A DNA stretch of 17,496 bases from Blastocatellia bacterium. GTDB lineage: Bacteria; Acidobacteriota; Blastocatellia; Pyrinomonadales; Pyrinomonadaceae. Below are positions 6,074-14,700 of this stretch, in pieces. A program made the translations under genes and the position numbers. A model generated the notes under the pieces. That model saw only the letters and a program-made list of their open reading frames with translations, did not search any database and had not been told where the DNA came from. The first letter of the stretch is position 1. The number at the start of each line of letters is the position of its first letter. The DNA lies in assembly GCA_013695195.1 (NCBI GenBank), contig JACDAY010000003.1, positions 1-17,496 of the forward strand. The letters are read 5' to 3'.

Positions 6074-7171
6074 TCAATTTCGTCTTTTCTTCGCACGCTG
6101 CATAAAACCGACCAGATTGCCCGCCGCATCTATCACGCCTAATGCCCCGACGCCGTTCGCGTTCATCAGTTCTCGTGCCTCCGCGAGCGGCGTTCCGATC
6201 TCGACAAAATAATCAGCGACAACGGGACGCATTATCTGTTGAATCGTAACGGTGCGCCACCTGTCTCGCGGGATTTTCTTCATATCCTCGAGCATCAGAA
6301 TACCGTAAAGCTGCCGCTGCTTCGCCACCGGAAACACATTAAAGCGATACATAGGCAAAATATTATCTACGAAATGCTGGATGACCGACTCCGGCGAGAC
6401 TGAAACGGCAAGCTGCATTACGCTTTCGACCACACGCTTTTCCGATGCATGCACTTCGCGAATAATACCTTTGGCTGAATCAAAAAGAAAAAACCCGGTC
6501 ATTATCGCCCAAAATCCCGTAAAAAATTCCGCACGGATGATTACGATAAAAATTCCAAGCATCATCAGCCCGACGGCGATCACCTGCCCGCAACGTCCCG
6601 TCAGGATCGTCGCTTCATTCAGGTCTTTTCCGTTCCGCCAAAGATAAGCACGCAAAACGCGGCCGCCGTCCAGCGGATAACCCGGGAAAAGATTGAAAAC
6701 CGCGAGCAGAAAATTCGATAAAGCGAGGAGAAAAAGAAGAATCGCGAGAATATCGACGCCTGCCGAATTTGCCGCCGCCATCAGAAGCACAAAAACTACC
6801 GCCAGCAAAAAACTTGCCGCAGGCCCGGCAATGGCGATGCGAAATTCGGCCCGCGGCGTTTCCGGCTCACGGCTAAACCGCGTCAGCCCGCCAAACGGGT
6901 GCAGCACTATCTCGACAACATGCATACCCTCCATCCGCGCAATAAATGCGTGCGCAAACTCATGCAGAAATATAGAAATAAAAAAAACGAGCGTAGTAAC
7001 AAACCCAAGTACAAAGCTTCCTGCAAAATTCCCGACCAGCCGGTTTATGCTCACCGCCGTGATAGCCGACATCAAAAAAAGCACAAAGAACCAACGGTAA
7101 TCCGCCCGCACCGGTATCCCCGAAAGTCGCATAAGAACTATCTGCCGCCTGAAAAAATCAAAATATCGCAT
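6074..7171 (-). CDS. Site-2-protease-like M50 metallopeptidase with C-terminal CBS region
   Basis: This is an inner-membrane zinc protease of the S2P/SpoIVFB type, which cuts membrane-spanning substrates such as anti-sigma factors. From the ATG at 7171 it has about 365 residues. Hydrophobic segments flank the zinc motif FLHEFAHAF (HExxH at 70-74), and the second motif NLFPGYPLDGGRVLR provides the third zinc ligand (D168). The C-terminal 125 or so residues are soluble and CBS-like; the clearest unit runs from VTIQQIMRPVV to GNLVGFMQ. In other CBS-bearing S2Ps this region binds nucleotides, so ATP or another adenine nucleotide is a plausible ligand here. A GTG at 7189 would add six residues, but it lies in a repeat-like stretch; neither start has a good ribosome site. 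The gene lies between the mreB terminator and the CDF gene. Its substrate is unknown, and no sigma/anti-sigma pair is in the window. Confidence 0.9.
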   Translation of the reverse strand: MRYFDFFRRQIVLMRLSGIPVRADYRWFFVLFLMSAITAVSINRLVGNFAGSFVLGFVTTLVFFISIFLHEFAHAFIARMEGMHVVEIVLHPFGGLTRFSREPETPRAEFRIAIAGPAASFLLAVVFVLLMAAANSAGVDILAILLFLLALSNFLLAVFNLFPGYPLDGGRVLRAYLWRNGKDLNEATILTGRCGQVIAVGLMMLGIFIVIIRAEFFTGFWAIMTGFFLFDSAKGIIREVHASEKRVVESVMQLAVSVSPESVIQHFVDNILPMYRFNVFPVAKQRQLYGILMLEDMKKIPRDRWRTVTIQQIMRPVVADYFVEIGTPLAEARELMNANGVGALGVIDAAGNLVGFMQRAKKRRN

Positions 7172-7209
7172 CGTAAACCGCTGATGCACTCAGATTATCA
7201 TAATGAAAA

Positions 7210-7256
7210 ATTGAAAATGAAAAAGGGCGAAAGTTTGGTTACAACTAACTTTCGCC
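7210..7256 (-). terminator. Intrinsic terminator after the mreB-like gene
   Basis: Read on the minus strand, GGCGAAAGTT and AACTTTCGCC form a perfect 10-bp stem (7256-7247 with 7235-7226) around an 11-nt loop. It is followed at once by CTTTTTCATTTTC, a U-rich tail. It begins 39 nt after the mreB stop and 39 nt before the protease ATG, so it should separate the cyclase-mreB unit from the protease gene. Confidence 0.85.
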
Positions 7257-7294
7257 TCGGTAAATATTGTGACCTAATTTGTGGCGGGCAATGT

Positions 7295-8368
7295 CTAAGC
7301 CTCGAACGGGATCTCGGCATTCTGTAAGACGCCGAGTTCGTTGCGCGAGACTTTTTCGAGAAGTTTCGTGTCGTCGAACATTTTAACCAGGCCCATGACG
7401 GTTGCGTAGCGCGGTTCTTCGGAGACTGTAACAGGCAGGTTGATGAAGTTCCGCATGTATTTGTCTATGCCGTCGAGCAAGGCTCCGCCGCCGGTCAGGA
7501 TAACTCCGCGGTCGTAAATATCCGCGGCTACCTCAGGGCGAAGTTCGGTCAGGGTGTCTTTTACTGTCTGCGCTATGCGGCGGACGATGCTTTCGACTAT
7601 CGGATAAACTTCGCCGGATGTAATGTCCACCGCCGAAGGGCTGCCGGTTTGTACGTCCCGCCCACGAACGGCAATTGTTTTGGAAATCTCTTCCGGCAAA
7701 AAGGCGGATGCGAACGAAGTCTTTAAAAATTCAGTTGTTTCTATTCCAACCTGAAGCCCGCGGTGACGGCGCAGATGCGTTGCCAAAACCGCATTGATCT
7801 CGTTGCTGCCGTATCGCTCGGAGGTCGAATGAACGATCGCTCCCTTTGCGATTATTGCGATATTCGTCGTGCCGGCTCCGATGTCGACTATCGCCGAGCC
7901 GCGTTTGTCATTAGGCAAAACGCCTGCACCGAAAGCGGCGGCGAGGCCTTCTTCCATCATATAAACTTTGCCTATGCCAGAGTCTTCCGCAGCATTAAGC
8001 AGGGCACGCTGCTCCACATGCGTAACGTCCGAAACCATGCTCATCACGGCCTGCAGCGAAATGTTAGAGCCGCCGGTTTTCGCCTTTTTGACGAAATGGG
8101 CAAGCATCTTTTTGGTACGCTCAAAATCGCCGACCACGCCGCCGATCAGCGGCGCGCGTACCACGACATCGCGGCCTTCGCGGCCCGACATATCGGCTGC
8201 TTCCTGCCCGAAAGCAACTATTTCTTCGGACATTTCATTGATGGCAACCAACGAGGGCTCGTCCACTACGACGCCCCGGCCCTTTACGGCTATGATAGTG
8301 TTTGCCGTCCCAAGATCGATTGCCATGGAATCCGTTACAAGTTTTTTGAGTGAGGAAATCTTTAACAT
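7295..8368 (-). CDS. mreB: MreB-like actin-family cytoskeletal protein (divergent)
   Basis: MreB proteins are ATP-binding actin homologues that form membrane-bound filaments guiding cell-wall synthesis in rod-shaped cells. From the ATG at 8368 the protein has 357 residues. An N-terminal amphipathic stretch (MLKISSLKKLVTDS) could bind membrane. Then come phosphate-1 (MAIDLGTANTIIAVKG, 15-30), phosphate-2 (AIVDIGAGTTNIAI) and the adenosine motif (GVILTGGGALLDGI). It departs from textbook MreB in several places: VVRAPLIGGVVGDFE replaces the usual RPMKDGVIADFE, VSDVTHVEQRAL replaces VP-type VTEVEKRA, and the C-terminus is a little extended. An upstream TTG at 8413 is less likely. No mreC, mreD, pbp2 or rodA lies next to it, so it may be a second, specialised MreB. 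It sits 72 bp after the FHA-GAF-cyclase on the same strand, probably co-transcribed, and ends at a strong terminator. Confidence 0.88.
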   Translation of the reverse strand: MLKISSLKKLVTDSMAIDLGTANTIIAVKGRGVVVDEPSLVAINEMSEEIVAFGQEAADMSGREGRDVVVRAPLIGGVVGDFERTKKMLAHFVKKAKTGGSNISLQAVMSMVSDVTHVEQRALLNAAEDSGIGKVYMMEEGLAAAFGAGVLPNDKRGSAIVDIGAGTTNIAIIAKGAIVHSTSERYGSNEINAVLATHLRRHRGLQVGIETTEFLKTSFASAFLPEEISKTIAVRGRDVQTGSPSAVDITSGEVYPIVESIVRRIAQTVKDTLTELRPEVAADIYDRGVILTGGGALLDGIDKYMRNFINLPVTVSEEPRYATVMGLVKMFDDTKLLEKVSRNELGVLQNAEIPFEA

Positions 8369-8440
8369 AAACTTAACCAAACGATTATATTCTTTTCCCG
8401 GTAGGTGTGACAATAAAATTCTTTCCCGATACGCGGATTT

Positions 8441-10153
8441 TTAACTCCATCTTACTTCAAGAACCTTCACCGGCTGAACGCGATTTTTGACTGTTAAAGG
8501 CTCACGCGGGTTTACGGGAATTACATTTCCGCTCGCCGCGGCCGTTGCTTCGCTCATCAGTATAGTACCGCCCCCAGCGTTTGATTGGAGCCGCGACGCA
8601 ACATTCACCGTATCTCCGATCGCCGTGTATTCAGACCGTCTTTCCGAGCCGATATAGCCGATGGTGGCTTCGCCGGTATGCAGCCCGATGCCTATTGCAA
8701 GTGTAGCGTAGCGCTCGGCAGTCAGTTCAGCGTTTAGCATTACAACGCGCTTCTGCATTGTAACCGCTGCTTTTACAGCATTTAAGGCGTCTTCAGGTGT
8801 TGCCGCAGGCGCGCCGAAAAGTGCCATTAATTCATCACCTATGTACTTATCAAGCGTTCCACCGTGATCGAAAATAATTTCGGTCATTGCGGAAAAATAA
8901 CGGTTCAATACGCCTACAACCCTCTCCGGCTTCTCATTTTCGGAGAAAGCTGTAAAGCCGCGAATGTCAGCAAAAAGGACCGTGATAATCTGGTTTACGC
9001 CGCCCAGTCGAAAAGAATCAGGATTTTCAAGCAGTTGTTTTACAACATACTCAGGCATAAAACGGCTGTAATTAGCCCTTGCTACCTCTTCGCGCGCCAG
9101 GCGTTTGTGGGCCTTTACCGTTTCGACCGTAACTGCGGTCTGCGCCGCAACAGCGCTGATAAGCTCCAGATGGTCCGGTGTAAACGCGGCAAACGGGTCG
9201 AGCCTGTCCGCATAGAGCACGCCGTGAACATTCGATTCGGTTATCAGGGGCGCACAGATCGTCGATCTTACGCCTTGTGAAACAATCGATTCGGCACCCG
9301 AAAACTGCGCGTCCGTTTTTGCGTCCTGCGACAGCACGGCAACTTTTTCGCGCATTACCTTTTGAGTGATCGTCCGGCTGATAGTCAGCTTTTCGGTCAA
9401 TTTTTCAACGTTTTCGTCTCGGGTCCTGACGGCTATCGGAAAAAGGCTGTAATCCAAAATTTTGCCGTCGGGCGATTCATCGGCGATGAGAGCGACCACG
9501 CGGTCGGCCGGGCTTCCTCGAAATATAAGATCGGTTGCCTTTTCAAATATTTCTTTTAAGTCAAATACCGTGCCAAGCGATTTGCTCATTTCATAGAGCA
9601 GCTCAAGCATCTTCGCCTTTCGCCGCAGGTCCTTTACTTCCTCAGGCGTAGCGATCGACGATTCCATCGAAAGGTTTGCCTGCTTGCCAATAATTTCATT
9701 TGCCGACAACTGAACTTGTGTGTGGCCAAGCGGTTTGTCGTCAAAGTCGACGCCTCTGGGAGCCGCAGCAATTGCTGAATCGTTATGTCGGTAGCCGCCC
9801 GACATCGTCAATCCTAAAGGTTCCGGCGGCAGTGAACCTGTTTCCGAGTATTCAAGCCCGCTCTCACCGATGACAATTACATCGCCTCTCACAAGCGTTT
9901 TTTCGAGCGTCGACGTTCCATTTACAAATACGTGGTTCACGCTTCGTGTAAGTATTCCGTTCTCGATATAGCCGTCTATGATCTTAAACCTGCCGCCTTC
10001 GCCGGCTATTCTGGCATGCTTGCGCGAAACGCGCCGGTCATTGAGAACAATATCGTTATCCTTTGCCCGCCCGATTGAATAGGCTGCGCCGGGAACTAGG
10101 TTGATCTCCCAAATTCGGCCGTTAGGTTCTGTAATTTTTATAGTTGCACTCAC
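8441..10153 (-). CDS. FHA-GAF-class III adenylate/guanylate cyclase
   Basis: The 570-residue soluble protein has three domains. FHA (about 1-105) shows GR at 28-29, S43-R-K-H46 and N78-G79, the phosphothreonine-binding pattern. GAF (about 185-350) should sense a small ligand. The class III cyclase catalytic domain (about 380-568) has FADIRGF with metal ligand D396, DKYIGDE with K436 and second metal ligand D440, and YTAIGDTVNVASRLQ with the transition-state Asn and Arg. All catalytic residues look present, and the Lys plus Thr/Asp pattern favours ATP, so cAMP is the likely product. No transmembrane segment is seen. The FHA domain suggests control by a Ser/Thr kinase. The start is GTG at 10153; no ribosome site is visible and the next internal ATG is over 100 codons on. 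It lies just upstream of the MreB-like gene on the same strand and diverges from the cysteine desulfurase. Confidence 0.93.
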   Translation of the reverse strand: MSATIKITEPNGRIWEINLVPGAAYSIGRAKDNDIVLNDRRVSRKHARIAGEGGRFKIIDGYIENGILTRSVNHVFVNGTSTLEKTLVRGDVIVIGESGLEYSETGSLPPEPLGLTMSGGYRHNDSAIAAAPRGVDFDDKPLGHTQVQLSANEIIGKQANLSMESSIATPEEVKDLRRKAKMLELLYEMSKSLGTVFDLKEIFEKATDLIFRGSPADRVVALIADESPDGKILDYSLFPIAVRTRDENVEKLTEKLTISRTITQKVMREKVAVLSQDAKTDAQFSGAESIVSQGVRSTICAPLITESNVHGVLYADRLDPFAAFTPDHLELISAVAAQTAVTVETVKAHKRLAREEVARANYSRFMPEYVVKQLLENPDSFRLGGVNQIITVLFADIRGFTAFSENEKPERVVGVLNRYFSAMTEIIFDHGGTLDKYIGDELMALFGAPAATPEDALNAVKAAVTMQKRVVMLNAELTAERYATLAIGIGLHTGEATIGYIGSERRSEYTAIGDTVNVASRLQSNAGGGTILMSEATAAASGNVIPVNPREPLTVKNRVQPVKVLEVRWS

Positions 10154-10162
10154 GGTATCGCT

Positions 10163-10195
10163 AATTGTAAATGGTAATTGGTAAATGGTAAATTG
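10163..10195. repeat. 13/14-bp tandem repeat in the cyclase/desulfurase divergent gap
   Basis: AATTGTAAATGGT (10163-10175) is followed by AATTGGTAAATGGT (10176-10189) and the start of a third unit, AAATTG. It takes up more than half of the 58-bp gap between two divergent start codons, so it overlaps wherever their promoters lie. It may be slipped-strand expansion or a binding site. Confidence 0.6.
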
Positions 10196-10211
10196 AGAAC
10201 GCTTTCATTCT

Positions 10212-11357
10212 ATGATTTATTTCGAAAACAATGCCACAACTCAGGTCGCACCGGAAGTTTTTGATGCGATGAAGCCGTTTCTCAACGACTCGTTCGGAAA
10301 TCCGTCGTCGGCATATTTTTTCGGGCGCGGAAACCGGCAAGTGATCGAAGCGGCACGCGAATCGGTCGCCGGCCTGGTTGGAGCGTCCGATTCAGGCGAG
10401 ATAGTTTTCACATCCGGCGGCACGGAAAGCGACAATTGGGCGATTCTCGGCGCATTGGAGGCCGAGCCCGAAAAGAATCATATCGTAACTACACGCGTCG
10501 AGCACGAAGCCGTTCGCAAGCTTTGCGAAAGGCTGGAAAAGAAGGGTTTTCAAGTTACATGGCTTGATGTCGGTGAAGATGGTTCGCTTGATCTTGAGCA
10601 ACTGCGCTCCGCTTTAAATGTGAAAACGGCCGTAGTCTCGGTAATGCTCGCAAATAACGAAACCGGCATTATTTTCCCCGTCGAAGAGATCAGCCGTATT
10701 GTAAAGGAGAATTCCAGCGCTCTATTTCACGTCGACGGTGTAAACGCCGCCGGGAAAATTCCGATAAATTTAAAAGATACAGAGATCGATCTATTTTCAA
10801 TCTCCGGCCACAAATTTCACGCGCCGAAAGGCGTCGGCACTCTGTATGTACGACAAGCTGTCAGCCTGTTGCCGATGTTTACCGGTGGCACTCAGGAAGG
10901 CGGAAGGCGTCCCGGCACCGAAGCCGTCCACCAGATCGCAGGCCTTGGCAGGGCGGCGGAATTTGTAAAAGATATGACAGCGATGGAACGCGTCCGAACA
11001 CTCCGCGATAAACTGGAGTGCGAAATTTTGAATAAAATTCCAAAATCTCGTTTGAATGGAACGTCCGTTCCGGCAAAACGACTGCCGAACACCTCGAATA
11101 TCTCGTTCGAAAACATAAACGGCGAAGCGATCCTCGCCCGCCTCAGTGACCTCGGCGTCTGCGTCTCGACCGGCTCAGCCTGCAACTCCGATGACCACAC
11201 CGCCTCGCCCGTTCTCCAGGCAATGAACATCCCCTATTCCCAGGCCATGGGCTCGATCCGCTTCTCGCTCGGAAGATATAATACCGATGAAGAAGTTGAT
11301 TTTGTGTTGGAGCAGCTGCCCGCGATTGTTACGGATTTACGATCGATGGCAGAATAG
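10212..11357 (+). CDS. Cysteine desulfurase, NifS/IscS family
   Basis: This PLP enzyme takes sulfur from L-cysteine as a persulfide for Fe-S cluster assembly or tRNA thiolation. The 381-residue protein shows the fold-type I landmarks: IYFENNATTQVAPEV at the N-terminus, FTSGGTESDNWAI, EHEAV with PLP-stacking H98, ANNETG, HVDGVNAAGK with D175, the PLP-binding SISGHKFHAPKG (K201), TGGTQEGGRRPGT and the catalytic STGSACNSDDHTAS loop (C324). The position that is usually Gln in HxDxVQAxGK is Asn178 here, a conservative but uncommon change at a residue near the cofactor ring. Whether it serves Isc, Suf or Nif-type assembly cannot be told; no iscU, fdx or iscR neighbour is present. The ATG at 10212 has no strong ribosome site. 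The gene stands alone on the plus strand and could supply TtcA. Confidence 0.93.
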   Translation: MIYFENNATTQVAPEVFDAMKPFLNDSFGNPSSAYFFGRGNRQVIEAARESVAGLVGASDSGEIVFTSGGTESDNWAILGALEAEPEKNHIVTTRVEHEAVRKLCERLEKKGFQVTWLDVGEDGSLDLEQLRSALNVKTAVVSVMLANNETGIIFPVEEISRIVKENSSALFHVDGVNAAGKIPINLKDTEIDLFSISGHKFHAPKGVGTLYVRQAVSLLPMFTGGTQEGGRRPGTEAVHQIAGLGRAAEFVKDMTAMERVRTLRDKLECEILNKIPKSRLNGTSVPAKRLPNTSNISFENINGEAILARLSDLGVCVSTGSACNSDDHTASPVLQAMNIPYSQAMGSIRFSLGRYNTDEEVDFVLEQLPAIVTDLRSMAE

Positions 11358-11711
11358 ACGTATTGGACAAGTAAGACTTAATAGATACTCTTTGTCTAAT
11401 AGAATTTGTCTAATAGAGAAATACAAGCTGCTTATCTATTGTAAATACACTACTTATCTCTTTGACAGTTGCTAAAAAATAACTTAATGTGTATACACAG
11501 TGTCCGATATGGCTAGTCATTACGGTGAGTGAAGACCGCCACGTTCCGTATGACTGCTAAATATCTGATTGATACCCTTAAGTGCGATTTAAGCCTTCAC
11601 GAGATAATTCGACTAATGTAGGCTCGTCACAATTTGCTTTCCGTGTCTTGAAAGAGACAGCTACTTATAAAATCGATGCGCGATACAATGTATAAATTAA
11701 TTTACACAGCA
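11358..11711. other. AT-rich convergent intergenic region with several hairpins
   Basis: This 354-bp gap between two converging genes is visibly richer in A/T than its surroundings. TATTGGACAA (11361-11370) can pair with TTGTCTAATA at 11392-11401, or with a second copy at 11406-11415. GTCATTACGG (11516-11525) pairs with CCGTATGAC (11546-11554) around a 20-nt loop. CTTAA/TTAAG (11577-11593) and TGTCT/AGACA (11644-11659) are weaker. A near-palindrome at 11689-11708 has the perfect 12-bp core TAAATTAATTTA and lies just beyond the activator's stop. None has a proper T-run, so termination here is only inferred. No credible reading frame, tRNA or known riboswitch is seen. Confidence 0.55.
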
Positions 11712-14700
11712 TCAAGCCGCCTTTTCTATCCCGTATCGCGCCAGTTTCAGGTAGAGTCCGCGCCTGGTCAGGCCGAGTTCGTTGGCGGCGCGTGAGATGT
11801 TCCAGTTGTGGCGGGCTAGGCAGCCTTGAATCATCCGCGTTTCCAGATCGCAGACCGCATTTTCGAGCGTTCCGCTGGTTATGGCGGTATTGAATGAAAA
11901 CGAGCTTTCGAAAGAGGCTATAGGCTTCACTTTCGGGTTGTCGCCAAAGGTCGTCAGCGGACGGGCGGCTCGTTTCAGGTCGGGCGACAGATGGGCCGGC
12001 GTAACCAGTTCGTTATCCTCGGCGCGGGCGATTATTCTCTGCACCTCGTTGCATAGCTGGCGGACGTTCCCTTCCCAATTGCACAGCATCAAAAGATCGA
12101 CGGTTTGCGGCGTAAATTTGATCTCACGTTTATTAAACCGCGCCGAATAATGGTTGATGTAGTAATTTACTATCGGCGGAATTTCGGAACGGCGCTCGCG
12201 CAGCGGCGGCACGCGGAGCCGGACAACGTTGAGGCGGTAATACAGGTCTTCACGGAAACTGCCGTTGGCGACTTTTTCTTCAAGCGGCATATTCGTCGCG
12301 GCGATCACGCGGACATCGACCTTTATCGGGCGTTTTTCGCCAATCGGCTGCACCTCGCCTTCCTGCAGGAAACGCAGCAGTTTCGGCTGCACATCCAGCG
12401 GCAAATCACCGATCTCATCCAAAAACAGAGTTCCACCGTCAGCCGCGCGGATCATGCCGGGCGAATCTGTCATTGCGCCGGTAAACGCGCCTCTGCGATG
12501 ACCGAATAAGTGGCCTTCGGCCATTTCTTTCGGCACGGCAGTGCAGTTAAACGGGACAAAAATCTTGTCCTTGCGGTTTGAGGTTGTGTGGATGGCACGC
12601 GCAACCAGCTCTTTGCCGGTGCCCGATTCGCCGGTTACGAGTACCGTTACATCAGACGAGCGAATTTTATACACTTCCTCGACCAGCGCCGTCATTGCCG
12701 GTGAGGAATGGATAAAGCCGGGCATCAGGCTGCTGGACGTGTATGGGCTTGCTTCCTGTTCCGCGGGCGTTGACCTGTCCCTTTCGCGAAGGGAAATGAC
12801 GTCCAACCCGAGCTCGACCACCCGAAGCAATGGCTGCAGCGAGCTGTCGTCATTCAAAACCGCGCCCGCTTGCGGATATATCAGCAGGAATGCGGGTGGT
12901 GCATTTGAAGTCCGAAGAGGAAGTATCGCCAGATTCTTCGTTCGCGAAAAAGTTTTTTCCTGGCCTTTGTGCTGTGCGGCGTCAAACTTTGCTACGAGCT
13001 CTGAGCTTTCACCGGGCAAATAGCCGTGTGTGATAAACGGCTGAAGCTGATTCCTGTCGTCTGGCTGGGCAATTATGATCTTTTTTACCTGGCTTTCCTG
13101 CTGGAGCACGGCGACAAGTTCTCGGAAAAGAAGCTCGCGCGATGCTGTAGCCTCCGCAAGCCGCACCATCAAAAGCTGAGAAACGACAGAATTCGACATT
13201 CTGTCTTCACTGGTTTTTAATTCCGCGGCAGAACTTTCAAGAGTCCCGATCTTTTCATCGACCGAATCGGTCAAAGTCGTGATTTCGAGCTTTGCGAAAA
13301 TTTCGCGCGCCGACGTCAGGTGTTTGATTGCCCGCCTGCGCTGGACGACCGGCAGATTTCCGCCGATCAGATAGTGTAAAAGGGCGGTGTGATACAGATC
13401 TCCGGCGGCTTCAAATATGGTCAGGCTGCGGTTGAAATGATGCACCGCAAGCTGCTCGTCGTCATCCTCAAGCGCCGCTAAACCTCTGATCCGCTGAATA
13501 TTGCCGAGCACAAAAAAATCGGAACCCGGATCACCGTCTTCGATAACTTTTAAATAATTTTCACATTCGGCCGGCCCGCCTTCGTGCAGATAGCTTTCAG
13601 CCAGAACAAGCCCGGCCATATTCGCAAAATGTTTATCGCCGATCCGGCCTGAAAGCTCAATGGTCTCCCGTGCCGTTTCGATAGCCGAGCTAAATTTCCC
13701 CCGAGCCAGAAAGCACCGGGCAAGATTTCGCAGGGCCTGAACCTCATACCATTCCCGCTTTCGTTCCCTGGCAAACAAAATGGCCTTCTCCAGAAATTCT
13801 TGCGCCTCTTCAAACTCGCCTCTGAGTATTTTCAATTCCCCAAGCGAATCCAGAATACCGGCGACGTGCACGTGATTCGATTTGACGGCCAGATCGAGCG
13901 CCCGCTTTATGACGGCGTCCGCTTTTGTCCATTCGCCGATGAGCGTTAGATTTATGCCGAGGTTATTATAGGCAATAACGGAATTGAGGACGTGCTCGGT
14001 GCGTTCGAAAAATTCGATGGATTTTTCAAGACACGCGATGCCGTCCAGCGGGCGCCGCAGAAACCAATATGCGCCCGACATATCCGTGTAAAGCTTTCCG
14101 AGCATGAAAGGTGCAGATTGATCGCCGATAATCTGGATTCCAAGCTCAAAATATTCCAGCGATTTTTCGGCAATTCCTTCGTGATGATAGCTGAGGGCGA
14201 TCTCGCGATAGGCTTCCGCCATGCCCAGCCAGTTGCCGTACTCGCGAAAATTACCGAGCGATTTTTCCGCATAGCCGCGGCTGATAGGATACTCGTTCAG
14301 TTTCCGGTAGACGCGCGCCAGCGCGATTTCTATGCTGCCGCAAAGGAGACCGAGATCGTTTTCCTGTGCTTTATCGAGTGTTTCTTTTAGAAGCGTTACG
14401 GCCTTTGGCTGGTCGGTCAGATTATTGTAAGCAATGGCAAGCTGCGTCGTTACCCTGACCTGCGTCTCCGTTCTGAGGCGTTTCAGGTTGTCTTCATCTT
14501 CAAAAGGCCTTACGGCTTCAAGCGATTCCTTGTAACGCCCGACCGTTTCCAGCGTAAATGATAAAAGCCGTTTAAGATTTGCCAGATTGTCGGGAGAATG
14601 ACCATAGTTTTCGACCGCCTTTACTAAAACATATTCCGCCTCGTTTGAAAGGCCATCCCGCAATTTCTGTCCCACGTCGGAGAAGATTTTGTCTATTTTT

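Noticed and set aside
8369..8413. TTG start extending the MreB-like protein by 15 residues
   Set aside because: The ATG at 8368 gives the usual short amphipathic N-terminus before the phosphate-1 motif; the extension adds nothing family-like.
7763..8444. Long plus-strand frames antisense to mreB
   Set aside because: They mirror a strongly conserved actin-family gene and have Arg/Thr/Ser-rich shadow composition.
11516..11593. tRNA or known riboswitch
   Set aside because: There is no cloverleaf, no CCA end and no TTCGA arm, and the hairpins match no riboswitch core I recognise.
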